Shown here one piece after another: positions 17,477 to 27,130 of a stretch of 64,000 bases of DNA. Both the position numbers and the translations under genes were made by a program. Numbering within the stretch: position 1 is the first letter of the stretch; every line of letters starts with the position of its first letter. Source of the DNA: Billgrantia tianxiuensis (lineage in GTDB: Bacteria; Pseudomonadota; Gammaproteobacteria; Pseudomonadales; Halomonadaceae); NCBI RefSeq assembly GCF_009834345.1, contig NZ_CP035042.1, positions 3,348,001 to 3,412,000 on the forward strand, given 5' to 3'. Under the pieces are notes generated by a model. The model did not search any database. It was not told where the DNA came from and was given only the letters and a program-made list of their open reading frames with translations.

Positions 17477-18147
17477 CTGCGATAAGCCCTGTTGAGTCGT
17501 GTCTCCAGCCATCTCTGGAACCAGGCCAACAGCTCGACGATGATCCAGTACATGACTGCCACGGTGATGAAGGCCTCGAAGTAGAGAAAGCTGCCGGCCG
17601 CCTCTTTCTGCGTTGCCCCCATCAGTTCCGTAACGCCTAGGGTAAAGGCCAGGGAAGTCGCCTTGATCATGTCGATGAAGTAGTTCATCAGCGTGGGCAC
17701 GGCCACGCGAGTGGCCTGGGGCAACACGATGCGACGCATCAGCTGCCCGTTGGTCATGCCTATCGACAGGGCAGCTTCGGTCTGGCTGCGATCGACCCCT
17801 ACGATGGCAGCACGTATCGATTCCGCCATGTAAGCCGAAAAGTGAAGTGTCAGCCCCATGATGGTGGCGGTGATACCGTTGATGTGCGTCAGGAAGGCCA
17901 GTAGTTGAGGCAGGCCGTAGTAGAACAGGAACAGCTGCACCAACAGCGGCGTACCGCGAAAAAAGGAGATGAACAGCAGCGTCGCTGCGTTCAGCCCCGG
18001 AATCTTCAAGACGCGAATGACCGCGAGAGCGCAGGAGAGTACCAGGGCAAACGCCATTCCTGCCGCCGCCATCTGCAGCGTCAGCGGCAAATAGCGCAGC
18101 AGGATGGGGATCAGCCCCAGCATGTAATCGAGATCGAGAACACGCAT
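17473..18147 (-). CDS. Polar amino acid (cystine-type) ABC transporter permease
   Basis: 224-residue HisM/TcyL-type permease with about five helices. It has the HisMQ block FFRGTPLLVQLFLFYYGLP and the EAA loop EAALSIGMTNGQLMRRIVLP. A single permease gene is present, so it probably works as a homodimer. It sits between the binding protein (17-bp gap) and the ATPase (4-bp overlap). Confidence 0.9.
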   Translation of the reverse strand: MRVLDLDYMLGLIPILLRYLPLTLQMAAAGMAFALVLSCALAVIRVLKIPGLNAATLLFISFFRGTPLLVQLFLFYYGLPQLLAFLTHINGITATIMGLTLHFSAYMAESIRAAIVGVDRSQTEAALSIGMTNGQLMRRIVLPQATRVAVPTLMNYFIDMIKATSLAFTLGVTELMGATQKEAAGSFLYFEAFITVAVMYWIIVELLAWFQRWLETRLNRAYRR

Positions 18148-18164
18148 GACAGGCGCTCAGTGAA

Positions 18165-18923
18165 TCACGGACGCGTGATGTCGGTACCGAACCAGCGCTC
18201 CGAGATGGATGCCAGGGTCCCGTTTTCACGCAAGGTGGCAAGCGCCTCATCGACTCGATCGCGCAGGGCACGATCCGCTTCGGTGTCGCGGAACGGCAGT
18301 GCGTTGCGAATACTCGAGAAGGGTTCACCGGCGAGCTGCAGCGGCAGCGACCGCTCCTGGATCACCTGGCTGGCGCTGACACGATCCATGACGAAGGCAT
18401 CGACACGCCCCAGGGCGGTATCCTGCTCGATATTGCTGTCGTAGGTGCGGATATCGATCTCGTCGGCATAGGGCAGCTCGCGCAGCAGCTGTTCGTAGTT
18501 CGAGCCGAGGTTGACGGCAACCCGCTTGCCTTTCAGGTCCTCTACGCCTTCAATCTCCTCGTTGCCTGCCCTGACGACCACTTGCGCACCGTCATAGACG
18601 TAGGGTTCGGTGAAGAGGTACTTCACCTCGCGCTCTTCGGTAATGGTGATCTGGTTGGCAATGGTGTCGATGCGCCCCGATTCGAGCATGCCGAACAGTC
18701 CCGAAAAATTGGCGGTCACGAAATCCACCTCGAGGCCCAGCTCTTCGCCAACCGCCTGCATGACCTCTACTTCGAAGCCCTTGAGCGTGTCCCGCTCGAC
18801 GAAGGTGAAAGGAAAATAGCTGCCCGACATGCCCACCCTGAGCACGTCATCTTGGGCCTGAGCGCTTCCCGCGATAGCAAGAGCGCCGGAAAGAACCGCT
18901 GCAACAAGAACACGCGACGACAT
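18165..18923 (-). CDS. Polar amino acid (cystine-type) ABC transporter substrate-binding protein
   Basis: 252 residues. Signal peptide (MSSRVLVAAVLSGALAIAGSAQA, cleaved before QDD), then a family-3 solute-binding fold: LRVGMSGSYFPFTF, LKGFEVEVMQAVGEELG, IDTIANQITITEERE. The FDVEVA-like and NQVTIT-like blocks are close to FliY/TcyJ cystine-binding proteins, which is the basis for the substrate guess. It is the first gene of the leftward operon; GGAGGTCGACC precedes the ATG. Confidence 0.9.
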   Translation of the reverse strand: MSSRVLVAAVLSGALAIAGSAQAQDDVLRVGMSGSYFPFTFVERDTLKGFEVEVMQAVGEELGLEVDFVTANFSGLFGMLESGRIDTIANQITITEEREVKYLFTEPYVYDGAQVVVRAGNEEIEGVEDLKGKRVAVNLGSNYEQLLRELPYADEIDIRTYDSNIEQDTALGRVDAFVMDRVSASQVIQERSLPLQLAGEPFSSIRNALPFRDTEADRALRDRVDEALATLRENGTLASISERWFGTDITRP

Positions 18924-19241
18924 GGTCGACCTCCATAAATATCGATTCGTAATAGATACCGCTACTGTTATTCCACTTTAACAAAAGCGGGAGCGAATGG
19001 CTCCCACCTCTACCATTGAATTGATGCATGACTGCCATAGCGTAGCCGGGCAGTTGAAGGTCATGCACAGATTTGCTGCAAGAGGCTGTGGATAAGCTTT
19101 GGAAACCCGCTCCGGTAGCAGAGAATACGGGGCTTCGCCAGGCATGCTCATTTCTTAACCAGATTGCGACGATCCGCGCCGACGGGTGGCTGACAACCCC
19201 CCGGCCGTCACGGTAGAGTGCACGCTCAAAAGGGAGCCCAT
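18924..19241. other. Intergenic region, divergent promoters; one DnaA-box match
   Basis: 318 bp between divergent genes with no credible coding frame. It holds one perfect match to the DnaA box (TGTGGATAA at 19087-19095, reverse of TTATCCACA). No box cluster or AT-rich unwinding region accompanies it, so it is not an origin. I see nothing else. Confidence 0.5.
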
Positions 19242-20273
19242 ATGCAGCCGATCCACACGCTTCACGATTTCTTCGACCGCACCGGTGCCGAGGTTCGCCT
19301 CTATCACATGGGGCGCAGGGTCGAGCCGTGCTCGCTACGAACGTTGGCCGACCTGGAAAACGACACCAGCCCGTGGCCGTTACCCTGGCAGGGTCAGGCT
19401 CGCCTGGGCATCGTCTTTCGCCTTGGGGATCTCGCCGACCCGCTGATCTGGTTCCTCGCCCTGCCACTGGATGAACAGGGACAACTGGTTCCCGCCCCTC
19501 GCGACGCCTTCCTGCAACGCTTGCTCGTGACGCTGGGCCGTAACGTCGAGCGAGTGGGACATCACGCTTCGGACAGCGGCGAAATCGACAATCTGATGCA
19601 CGACAACCCGCTGGCTTTCACGCCTTCGCTGCCTTTCCAAGCCATGCTGCATGCTCGTGCCACCCATGACACCGGCAATCCCGCCAGCCCCCATCTGGAA
19701 CCGGTGGAAGCCTATCTCAGCGGCCAACAACAGGTGGACTGGCAGTTCTTGGGACTGCAAGGACTAGCCGATTTCGCCGTTCGCCTGGACGAGGAAGCCG
19801 CTAGCCTGCTGGCCTCGACGCTCCCCACCCTGCCCGACGAAGTGCTGCATTCGCTGTGCTACTGTCTAGAGCATGTCACCATACCCGCTGCGCTTGCGCA
19901 CGCATTGCGCGACCGAGGCGAGCAAGCAGCAGCAGCGGGCCACCTGGAAACGCTGTGCGCCTGCGTCCGGGCCGTCGGCAGTGCCGAGAGGACGATCGCC
20001 GGCCCCTGGTTCGACTCGCTGCTCGATGACCCGGCCGCCTGCGGCCCCGACCTGTTGGCGGCCATTGCGGCGCGCGGCTGGGAGCACCTGGAAGACGGCC
20101 AGCGTCTGCCGCGTTTTCTCGAACGGCTGGCACAGCAGTCAAAGGCGGATTTTTCCAGCGCAGCGCGCGATCTGGCCTTGATACCGCGCCTTCGCCTGCC
20201 AGTCCTGGTGACGTTGCGCGAAGCGCGGCAGGATTCCGCTATCGGCCAACGCCTGGCCGGCCTGGCTCAATAA
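19242..20273 (+). CDS. DUF3549 family protein
   Basis: 343 residues. The opening MQPIHTLHDFFDRTGAEVRLYHMGRRVEPC matches what I recall of the DUF3549 family, a conserved gammaproteobacterial protein of unknown function. The second half is made of alpha-helical repeats of HEAT-like appearance. No catalytic motif is evident. The start at 19242 follows AAAGGGAGCCCAT; an ATG at 19218 would add eight residues. It lies upstream of the RimK pair with a 38-bp gap, possibly co-transcribed. Confidence 0.8.
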   Translation: MQPIHTLHDFFDRTGAEVRLYHMGRRVEPCSLRTLADLENDTSPWPLPWQGQARLGIVFRLGDLADPLIWFLALPLDEQGQLVPAPRDAFLQRLLVTLGRNVERVGHHASDSGEIDNLMHDNPLAFTPSLPFQAMLHARATHDTGNPASPHLEPVEAYLSGQQQVDWQFLGLQGLADFAVRLDEEAASLLASTLPTLPDEVLHSLCYCLEHVTIPAALAHALRDRGEQAAAAGHLETLCACVRAVGSAERTIAGPWFDSLLDDPAACGPDLLAAIAARGWEHLEDGQRLPRFLERLAQQSKADFSSAARDLALIPRLRLPVLVTLREARQDSAIGQRLAGLAQ

Positions 20274-20311
20274 GTCCAGAAAGTAAGTAAGGAAAGCTGG
20301 AAAATAACGCG

Positions 20312-20749
20312 ATGAAGGAACTGCCTTATATCCCCAAGGCCGTGATTGGTCGCCTCGAGATGGTCACCCTGCCCACCATCGGCATGACCGTCTGCGCCAA
20401 GATCGACACCGGGGCCTACACTTCGGCATTGCATGCCGAGGATATCGAGATCTTCGAAGAGGAGGGTCACCTCTGGGTCAGCTTCACCACCCGTAGCGGA
20501 GGGTTGGAGTCGCCACCTCACGTCTACCGTACCCACCTGCACGACCGGCGACGCGTGACGAGCTCCAACGGTCAGAAGGAGTGGCGCTACGTGATTCGCA
20601 CGCCGATGCAGCTGGGCGAGCTGGAGGTGATGGTGGAGCTGACCCTCGCCGACCGCAGTGACATGCGCTATCCCATGCTGCTCGGCCGTCGCGCCCTGCG
20701 CCGCTTACTGGTGGCGCCCGGCGTCACCTTCCTGCATGGCGAACCCTGA
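20312..20749 (+). CDS. Retropepsin-like ATP-dependent zinc protease family protein (RimB-like)
   Basis: 145 residues. The single-domain aspartic-protease-like motif [12 protein letters not shown] (DTGA) sits near residue 31, followed by the conserved C-terminal [13 protein letters not shown]. Members are annotated as ATP-dependent zinc proteases and are often encoded next to rimK. In Pseudomonas fluorescens the RimA-RimB-RimK set links ribosomal S6 glutamation to cyclic di-GMP, with RimB as protease. rimK begins 38 bp downstream, which supports that role. GGAAAATAACGCG precedes the ATG, a modest ribosome-binding site. Confidence 0.85.
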   Translation: MKELPYIPKAVIGRLEMVTLPTIGMTVCAKIDTGAYTSALHAEDIEIFEEEGHLWVSFTTRSGGLESPPHVYRTHLHDRRRVTSSNGQKEWRYVIRTPMQLGELEVMVELTLADRSDMRYPMLLGRRALRRLLVAPGVTFLHGEP

Positions 20750-20786
20750 CGCCCCACCCGGCCCTACCGCCCCGGAGCCCTCCCGA

Positions 20787-21694
20787 ATGCATATCGCGCT
20801 GCTATCCCGCAATCGCAACCTCTACTCCACGCGACGCCTGGTGGAAGCCGCGGAACAACGCGGCCACAAGGCCCGGGTGATCGACACCCTGCGCTGTTAC
20901 ATGAGCATTGCCGCCCACCACCCCTCGATCCACTACAAGGGTCAGGAAATCGAACGCTTCGATGCGGTCATACCGCGCATCGGCGCCTCGGTGACCTTCT
21001 ACGGTTGCGCCGTGTTGCGCCAGTTCGAGATGATGGGCACCTACGTACTCAACGACTCGGTCGCCATTACCCGCTCGCGTGACAAGCTACGCTCACTGCA
21101 ATTGCTCTCGCGCAAGGGATTGGGCCTGCCGATTACCGGCTTTGCCCATTCCCCGATGACATTCCCGACTTGATCACCATGGTCAAGGGCGCGCCTCTGG
21201 TCATCAAACTGCTGGAAGGCACTCAGGGCATCGGCGTGGTGCTGGCCGAGACCAACCAGGCCGCCGAGTCGGTGATCCAGGCCTTCATGGGCATGAAGGC
21301 CAACATCATGGTGCAGGAGTACATCAAGGAGGCCCGTGGCGCCGACATTCGTTGTTTCGTGATCGGCGACAAGGTGGTCGCTTCGATGAAGCGCCAGGCA
21401 GCCGAAGGCGAATTCCGCTCCAACCTTCATCGTGGCGGCACGGCCAGTCTCATTCGCATCACCCCCGAGGAGCGTTCAACGGCAATTCGCGCCGCCAAGG
21501 CCATGGGCCTGAGGGTGGCCGGGGTTGACCTGCTGCGCGCCCATCACGGTCCGGTGATCATGGAAGTCAACTCCTCACCGGGGCTGCAGGGCATCGAGAC
21601 CGCTACCGGCAAGGATATCGCTGGCATGATCATCGAACACATCGAAAAGAATGCCGTGGCTCCACGCAAGGCACCACCCAAGCCCAAAGGGTAA
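20787..21694 (+). CDS. rimK: RimK, ribosomal protein S6 glutamate ligase, interrupted by a -1 frameshift
   Basis: ATP-grasp ligase adding glutamates to the C-terminus of ribosomal protein S6. The two halves are in different frames: 20787 to a stop at 21171-21173 ([15 protein letters not shown] ... GFAHSP), and a second frame carrying [20 protein letters not shown] to 21694. Together they align end to end with E. coli RimK, including the ATP-grasp loop [12 protein letters not shown] and the metal site MEVNSSPGL. The break is at the C4 run 21151-21154; a fifth C would restore [12 protein letters not shown]. The gene is otherwise full length (~302 residues). I favour an assembly error over a pseudogene. 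Confidence 0.88.
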
Positions 21695-21804
21695 TTGCGA
21701 GAAAAGCGCCATAATTTGTAGAAAGAGCACTTATTTTGCTCGCGGGGGTAGAAAAACACTGTTTCCCCGGCCACAATCTGCGTCACCGGAGGAGGTGACC
21801 GCTC

Positions 21805-22248
21805 ATGTTTCTCGACAATCGCCAAGTGGCGATGGACAGCGTTTTGGAAGCGTTGGCCGACAGCATCGATTATTTCCAGGACAACCTCGAGCGCCTGCGC
21901 CCTTCCCTGCGCGAAACGCTCAAGCCTCACTATGAGGGGCGCGCCAAGACGCTGCAAAAGCTACAGGAACTGGCCCGGCGTCACCTCAAGCTGCTCCCAC
22001 GCGATGCCGATGTCGAACGCGACGACTACATGTGGCTGTGGAGTCGTCTGAAAAGCTTCGTCGGCAACGAGAGCCAAGTGGTCATCGGAGAGCTACTCGA
22101 ACAAGAGCGTGTATTGATGCAGGCCTTGGCCACCCTCTACACGCATCCCCTACCCAACCCGCTCGAGCCAGTCGTGGAACAATGCTGGAAGGACTGCCGG
22201 GAACTGATTCGCGAGCTCTACCGTCAGCAGAAGCCGCGCCGCCGCTGA
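21805..22248 (+). CDS. Helical protein of unknown function
   Basis: 147 residues, almost entirely predicted alpha-helix with heptad-like leucines (DSIDYFQDNLERLRPSLRETLKPHYEGRAKTLQKLQELA) and a basic C-terminus. Four amphipathic segments hint at a four-helix bundle, but I cannot name a family. GGAGGTGACCGCTC precedes the ATG, a strong ribosome-binding site. It is convergent with the SanA-like gene, 13 bp apart. Confidence 0.7.
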   Translation: MFLDNRQVAMDSVLEALADSIDYFQDNLERLRPSLRETLKPHYEGRAKTLQKLQELARRHLKLLPRDADVERDDYMWLWSRLKSFVGNESQVVIGELLEQERVLMQALATLYTHPLPNPLEPVVEQCWKDCRELIRELYRQQKPRRR

Positions 22249-22261
22249 ACCCGCCAGGCGG

Positions 22262-22981
22262 TCACGGCAACTCCTCCGCCTCCGGCTCCAGGTCAAGCAA
22301 CTGACGCCAGGCTGGCGGAGCGATCTGTAGCGGCTCGAGCGGCCCCAGGAAATACGGCTCGCGCCCCCATACGTAGAGATCACCCACGGTGGCCGCTCGC
22401 GCCATCCACTCCCGCGCCTGCAGACGCCACAGGCCCGCCACCGGACGCGACGGCGCACTGCAGCCATACGCCTCGAGACCAAGCGCATCGGCAATGAACA
22501 GTGCGCGCGGCAAATGCCACGACTGCGTGACCAGCAGAACCCGATCGACGCCAAACACGTCCCGCGCCCGCGCCAGGGTATCGAAGGTACTGAAACCGGC
22601 GTAGTCGAGGGTCATATCCTCATCACGCACGTACTGGGCGCGCAAGTCGCGCCACATGGTGATGGGTTCGTTGTACTGACGGGTACGATTATCACCGGAA
22701 AGCAGCAGGTGCTCGACCCGGCTCAACCGCATCAGGCGGGATGCTGCGTTGATGCGCGCATCGAAATGCGGATTGCGCACACCGCTGCGGGTCCAGTGGG
22801 AAGTCCCGAAGACGATGCCCACCCGCTCGGGACCGCACAACGGCAGCTCGTGTTCGATACGGCCATGCGTCTGCGCCAGCACCCACAGGTTGGCGCCCAC
22901 GAACAGCAGCACGGCCAGCAGCAACAGTGCGCCGAGCGACATCAGAAGAAGCTTGAAGGTTTTCCACAGCAGCGCCTGCAT
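22262..22981 (-). CDS. SanA/YdcF-like DUF218 membrane protein
   Basis: 239 residues. One N-terminal membrane helix (LLLMSLGALLLLAVLLFVGANLW) precedes a periplasmic DUF218 domain: VGIVFGTSHWTRSGVRNPHF, LLLSGDN, DYAGFSTFDTLARARDVFGV, VTQSWHLPRALFIADALG. The order and motifs match E. coli SanA, involved in envelope barrier function and vancomycin resistance at high temperature. The C-terminal tail is longer than the core domain. Confidence 0.87.
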   Translation of the reverse strand: MQALLWKTFKLLLMSLGALLLLAVLLFVGANLWVLAQTHGRIEHELPLCGPERVGIVFGTSHWTRSGVRNPHFDARINAASRLMRLSRVEHLLLSGDNRTRQYNEPITMWRDLRAQYVRDEDMTLDYAGFSTFDTLARARDVFGVDRVLLVTQSWHLPRALFIADALGLEAYGCSAPSRPVAGLWRLQAREWMARAATVGDLYVWGREPYFLGPLEPLQIAPPAWRQLLDLEPEAEELP

Positions 22982-23041
22982 TCACCCTCACTGCACAGCA
23001 AGAAGCGAAGCCTGTGCGCGGCACATGACTTCACCTAGGGG

Positions 23042-23614
23042 CTAGAACATGCCGAGTTCCAGCTTCGCCTCGTCGCTCATCATCTCACGGCTCCAGGGCG
23101 GATCGAAGACGATTTCCGTATGCACCCGGCTGATTTGCGGGGCGCCGAGGATCTTGTTGCGCGCATCGGCGGCAATCACGTCGCCCATGCCGCAGCCGGG
23201 CGCGGTCAGGGTCATGCGAATGGTGACGATACGCTCGCCGCTGATCAGCCGCTCGATACGGCAGCCGTAGACCAGCCCCAGGTCGACGATGTTGACCGGA
23301 ATCTCGGGGTCGAAGCAGGTGCGCAACTGATCCCAGACGAACTGCTCGATCTCCTCGTCCGTGGCATCCTCGGGCAGGGTCGGTCGCGGCAGCGGCTCGA
23401 GCCCCAGGGCATCGAGATTGCTACCCTCGATCAGGTAAAGACGTCCCTCGTAGCCGATGCTGACCGAGCTGCCCTTGGCCTGCATCACGCTGACCACGCT
23501 ATCCTCGGTCAGGGTCACGGTCTTGCCGAAGGGGATCGAGATGGCGTCCACGTCACGCTGCAGCGGCAGCGTCTGGCCCTTCTGCAGGCTGGCGATCTGT
23601 TCGATGGTCGACAT
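23042..23614 (-). CDS. sufT: SufT, Fe-S cluster assembly/maturation factor (DUF59/MIP18)
   Basis: 190 residues. A ~95-residue N-terminal region is fused to a MIP18/DUF59 domain (PVNIVDLGLVYGCRIERL ... MTLTAPGCGMGD ... FDPPWSREMMSDEAKLELG). The extended N-terminus is the SufT hallmark; SufT is used for Fe-S maturation under high demand. It follows sufS by 3 bp and is the last gene of the suf operon. Confidence 0.93.
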   Translation of the reverse strand: MSTIEQIASLQKGQTLPLQRDVDAISIPFGKTVTLTEDSVVSVMQAKGSSVSIGYEGRLYLIEGSNLDALGLEPLPRPTLPEDATDEEIEQFVWDQLRTCFDPEIPVNIVDLGLVYGCRIERLISGERIVTIRMTLTAPGCGMGDVIAADARNKILGAPQISRVHTEIVFDPPWSREMMSDEAKLELGMF

Positions 23615-23617
23615 GGC

Positions 23618-24877
23618 TCAGCGCACCATGCCAATGACACGCTCGAGGGCGTCGACGAAGGCGTCGACCTCTTCCAGCGTGTTGTAGGCGGCAAACGACG
23701 CCCGGCAAGTCGCCGTCACACCGAAGTGCGCCAACAGTGGCTGGGCACAGTGGTTGCCCGTGCGAATGGCCACGCCGAGCTGATCGATCAACAGGGCGAT
23801 ATCCTGCGAATGCGCCCCGTCGACGACGAAGGAGAGCACACCAGCCTTGTCCGGTGCGGTCCCCAGTATGCGCAGCCCGTCAATGCGCGACACCGCCATC
23901 GTGGCGCGCTCCAGCAGCGTCGCCTCCCAAGCACCGATACGCTCGAGCCCCACGCCGCGGACCCAGTCCAGCGCCACGCCCAGGGCAATCACTTCGGCGA
24001 TGGCCGGCGTACCCGCCTCGAACTTGTGGGGAATGTCGGCGAAGGTGGTGGGCACGTCGAAGGAGACGCTCTTGATCATCTCACCGCCGCCCTGCCATGG
24101 CGGCATGGCCTCGAGCAACTCGGCCCTGGCGTAGAGCGCACCTGCCCCTGTGGGACCATAGACCTTGTGGCCGGAGAAGGCGTAGAAATCAGCCTCGATG
24201 GCACGCACGTCAACCCGCTGGTGCGGCACCGCCTGGGCACCGTCGACCAAGATCAGGGCACCATGCTCGTGAGCGATGGTCGCCATTTCACGTACCGGAT
24301 TGATGGTGCCGAAGGCGTTGGAGACGTGGTTGACCGCCACCAGCCGGGTGCGCTCGGTGAACAGCGCACGGTAGGCGTCGAGGTCGAGCACACCGCGCTC
24401 GTCCACCGGAATCACCCTGACCTTGATGCCGAGCTGGGCGGCCAGGAGCTGCCACGGCACGATGTTGGAGTGATGCTCGAGCAGCGAGACCAGCACCTCG
24501 TCGCCGGCCTTCAGGTTGGCACGGCCCCAACTGTTGGCCACTAGGTTGATCGCCTCGGTGGTGCCACGGGTGAAGACGATCTCGCGCCGGTCGGCGGCAT
24601 TCAGGAAATTGCGCACCGTCTCGCGAGTCGCTTCATAAGCCGCCGTCGCCTCGTCGGCCAGGGTGTGCAGGCCACGATGAATATTGGCGTTGTAGCGGCA
24701 GAAGTAGTCGCGGAAGGTATCGATTACCGCCAATGGCGTCTGGCTGGTGGCAGCATTGTCGAAATAGATCAGCGGGCGGCCATGCACCTGCCGCTCGAGA
24801 ATCGGGAACTGGGCGCGAATCCCGGCCACGTCGAAGGCCGGTGCGCTGAGCGGTCGCTCGGTGGCCAGGTGGTTCAT
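23618..24877 (-). CDS. sufS: Cysteine desulfurase SufS
   Basis: PLP enzyme that mobilises sulfur from cysteine as an enzyme persulfide. 419 residues. The PLP lysine is in FSGHKVYGPTGAGAL and the catalytic cysteine in VAIRTGNHCAQPLL, a class II (SufS) active site. Together with the N-terminal YFDNAATSQTP it is unambiguous. The activating sulfur acceptor SufE or SufU is not in this operon. It starts 16 bp after sufD. Confidence 0.96.
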   Translation of the reverse strand: MNHLATERPLSAPAFDVAGIRAQFPILERQVHGRPLIYFDNAATSQTPLAVIDTFRDYFCRYNANIHRGLHTLADEATAAYEATRETVRNFLNAADRREIVFTRGTTEAINLVANSWGRANLKAGDEVLVSLLEHHSNIVPWQLLAAQLGIKVRVIPVDERGVLDLDAYRALFTERTRLVAVNHVSNAFGTINPVREMATIAHEHGALILVDGAQAVPHQRVDVRAIEADFYAFSGHKVYGPTGAGALYARAELLEAMPPWQGGGEMIKSVSFDVPTTFADIPHKFEAGTPAIAEVIALGVALDWVRGVGLERIGAWEATLLERATMAVSRIDGLRILGTAPDKAGVLSFVVDGAHSQDIALLIDQLGVAIRTGNHCAQPLLAHFGVTATCRASFAAYNTLEEVDAFVDALERVIGMVR

Positions 24878-24893
24878 CCGCGTTCTCCTCGAA

Positions 24894-26261
24894 TCACTCG
24901 TCGTGCAGGGCCACGGCGGCTTCCACCAGCCCGGCCAGGTTGAAACGTTCCGGCAGCTTGCCGGCCACTGCCAGCTCCACCCGTTCGGAGATAGCGTCCA
25001 GATCGACCAGCTCCATCACCTCGCCGGCGAAGGCCAGGGTCAGCAGGCCACGCGCGGTTTGCTCGTCGATGCCGCGGGTACGCAGGGCATAGACTGCCTC
25101 TTCGTCGAGCTGGCCGGTGGTGGTGCCGTGGGAGCACTTGACGTCGTCGGCGTAGATCTCCAGCTCCGGCTTGGCGTCGATCTCGGCGCGATCGGAGAGC
25201 AGCAGGTTGGCATTGCTCTGGAAGCCCTCGATCTTCTGACTGTCGCGCTTGACCACTACCTTGCCATTGAACACGCCACGAGCACGGTCATCGAGGATGC
25301 CCTTGTAGTTCTCGTTGGAGAAGGTGCGCGGGGCGTTGTGGTTGGCCAGGGTGTGGTTGTCGATGTGCTGACGCCCTTGGCCGTAGAACAACCCATAGAA
25401 GTTGGTCTCAGCCCCTTCGCCGTTGAGCTCGCCGATCAGGTCGTTGCGCACCAGCCCGCCGCCCAGGTTTAGATTGAACGAGGTGTAGCGGCTATCGCGG
25501 TTCTGCTCGACGTGAATGCTGGCCACATGCAGGTCACCAAGCGGCGCCTCCTGCAGCTTGTAGTGGGTCAGGATCGCCCCGCGGTCGAGCATCAGCTCGG
25601 CCACCAGGTTGGTGAAATTGGCCGCCTCGCTCTCGCCGACGTGATGCTCGATCAGCGTGGCCTGGCTGCGGGAGCCGGCCTCGACCAGGATGCGTGGGTG
25701 GCTCATCACCGGCTCGGCGTTGGCCCTTGACAGGAACTGCAGCAGGATCGGCTTCTCCACCACACTGCCCGGCGCCAGGCGCACCACGGCGCCCTCCTCC
25801 ATGAAAGCGGTATTGAGCGCCGAGAACGGTGAGAACTCGACGCCGGTCAGCCGGCCCAGCGGGCCGCCAACGGCCTCGTGATTCTCGGCCAACGCCTGGG
25901 ACAGCGGCAACACCGCCACGCCGCCGGGCAAATCGCCCAGATCGGAGAGCGCCGGCGAGAAAACGCCGTCGACAAAGGTCAGGCGATACGCCTCGATGGG
26001 CAACGTCAGCGCCGCGGCCGAGGCCGGCGAGAACTCGGCGTTATCGGTCAGCACGAAGTCGCCACGGGCGATGGCGCGCACGTCGGTGTACTTCCACGCC
26101 TCGTCGCGCCGCGTGGGGAAGCCGAGCGCCTCGAAGCGCGCGGCACCAGCCTGGCGCCGCGCGGCAATCCAGGTCGGCTCCTGTCCGCGGGAGGCATTGC
26201 GCTCCGCGAGGCGGTCGAGAAAGGCCTTCACCTCTCTTGCTTGCTGTTCGACATCGCTCAT
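24894..26261 (-). CDS. sufD: SufD, scaffold component of the SufBCD complex
   Basis: 455 residues from MSDVEQQAREVKAF. The C-terminal SufBD beta-helix core is recognised by DDVKCSHGTTTGQLDEEAVYALRTRG, the SufD signature. The ATG at 26261 overlaps the sufC stop (ATGA) and is preferred over 26285. It forms SufB1C2D1, which builds [4Fe-4S] clusters with electrons and sulfur delivered by SufS and its partner. Length is normal for the family. Confidence 0.95.
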   Translation of the reverse strand: MSDVEQQAREVKAFLDRLAERNASRGQEPTWIAARRQAGAARFEALGFPTRRDEAWKYTDVRAIARGDFVLTDNAEFSPASAAALTLPIEAYRLTFVDGVFSPALSDLGDLPGGVAVLPLSQALAENHEAVGGPLGRLTGVEFSPFSALNTAFMEEGAVVRLAPGSVVEKPILLQFLSRANAEPVMSHPRILVEAGSRSQATLIEHHVGESEAANFTNLVAELMLDRGAILTHYKLQEAPLGDLHVASIHVEQNRDSRYTSFNLNLGGGLVRNDLIGELNGEGAETNFYGLFYGQGRQHIDNHTLANHNAPRTFSNENYKGILDDRARGVFNGKVVVKRDSQKIEGFQSNANLLLSDRAEIDAKPELEIYADDVKCSHGTTTGQLDEEAVYALRTRGIDEQTARGLLTLAFAGEVMELVDLDAISERVELAVAGKLPERFNLAGLVEAAVALHDE

Positions 26262-27013
26262 GCAGCGGACTCCTCCACGACCCAATCGTAGCCGCGGGTT
26301 TCCAGTTCACGAGCCAGCTCGGCGTCGCCGCTCTTGGCGATGCGGCCATCGACCAGTACGTGCACCCGATCTGGCACGATGTAGTCGAGCAGGCGCTGGT
26401 AGTGGGTCACCAGCAGGATGGCGCGTTTCTCGTCGCGCAGGGAGTTGACGCCATCGGCCACCACGCGCATGGCGTCGATATCGAGACCTGAATCGATCTC
26501 GTCGAGCATGGCAAGCTTGGGCTGCAACACCAGCATCTGCAGGATCTCATTGCGCTTCTTCTCGCCGCCGGAGAAGCCCTCGTTGACGGCGCGCTGCAGG
26601 AAGCTGGCATCCATCTTCATCTGCGCCAGCTTTTCCTTGACCAGCTTCATGAACTCCGGCGCCGGGACCTCTCCCTCGCCGCGAGCCTCACGCTGGGCGT
26701 TGAGCGCCGCCTTGAGCAGATAGATGTTCTTCACGCCGGGGATCTCCACCGGATACTGGAAGCCCAGCAGCAGGCCCGCCTGGGCGCGCTCCTCGACTTC
26801 CATTTCCAACACGTCCCGGCCCTCGAAGGTGATCGACCCCTGGGTCACTTCATACCCATCCTTGCCCGCAATCACTGCCGAGAGGGTCGACTTGCCGGCC
26901 CCGTTGGGGCCCATGATGGCGTGCACTTCCCCGGCGTTGATGGTCAGGCTGAGGCCCTTGAGGATGTTCTTGCCTTCCACCTTGACGTGCAGATCCTTGA
27001 CTTCGAGCATCAT
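26258..27013 (-). CDS. sufC: SufC, ATPase of the SufBCD complex
   Basis: 251 residues (250 if the second of two adjacent ATGs is used). Walker A GPNGAGKST, SufC-type signature FSGGEKKRNEILQML, Walker B LAMLDEIDSGLD. AAAAGGTACTC precedes the ATG pair. Unusually it is separated from sufB by ~230 bp containing a palindromic repeat element, while the other suf genes nearly touch. Confidence 0.95.
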   Translation of the reverse strand: MMLEVKDLHVKVEGKNILKGLSLTINAGEVHAIMGPNGAGKSTLSAVIAGKDGYEVTQGSITFEGRDVLEMEVEERAQAGLLLGFQYPVEIPGVKNIYLLKAALNAQREARGEGEVPAPEFMKLVKEKLAQMKMDASFLQRAVNEGFSGGEKKRNEILQMLVLQPKLAMLDEIDSGLDIDAMRVVADGVNSLRDEKRAILLVTHYQRLLDYIVPDRVHVLVDGRIAKSGDAELARELETRGYDWVVEESAA

Positions 27014-27130
27014 GAGTACCTTTTCGATTCTGGCGAGCCGCCGCGGCGACTTGCACAAATGGATTCGTTGTTAAGCTGCATGGACATACCACACGCTTAA
27101 TCTGGATGAGCTTCTCCGGCGCCAAGGCTT

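Noticed and set aside
19087..19095. A possible replication origin because of a perfect DnaA box
   Set aside because: It is a single box with no cluster, no AT-rich unwinding element, and no dnaA, dnaN or gidA neighbours.
20787..21694. Programmed ribosomal frameshifting in rimK
   Set aside because: There is no slippery heptamer plus stimulatory structure, and six other genes in the window show the same kind of one-base loss, so an assembly error is more economical.
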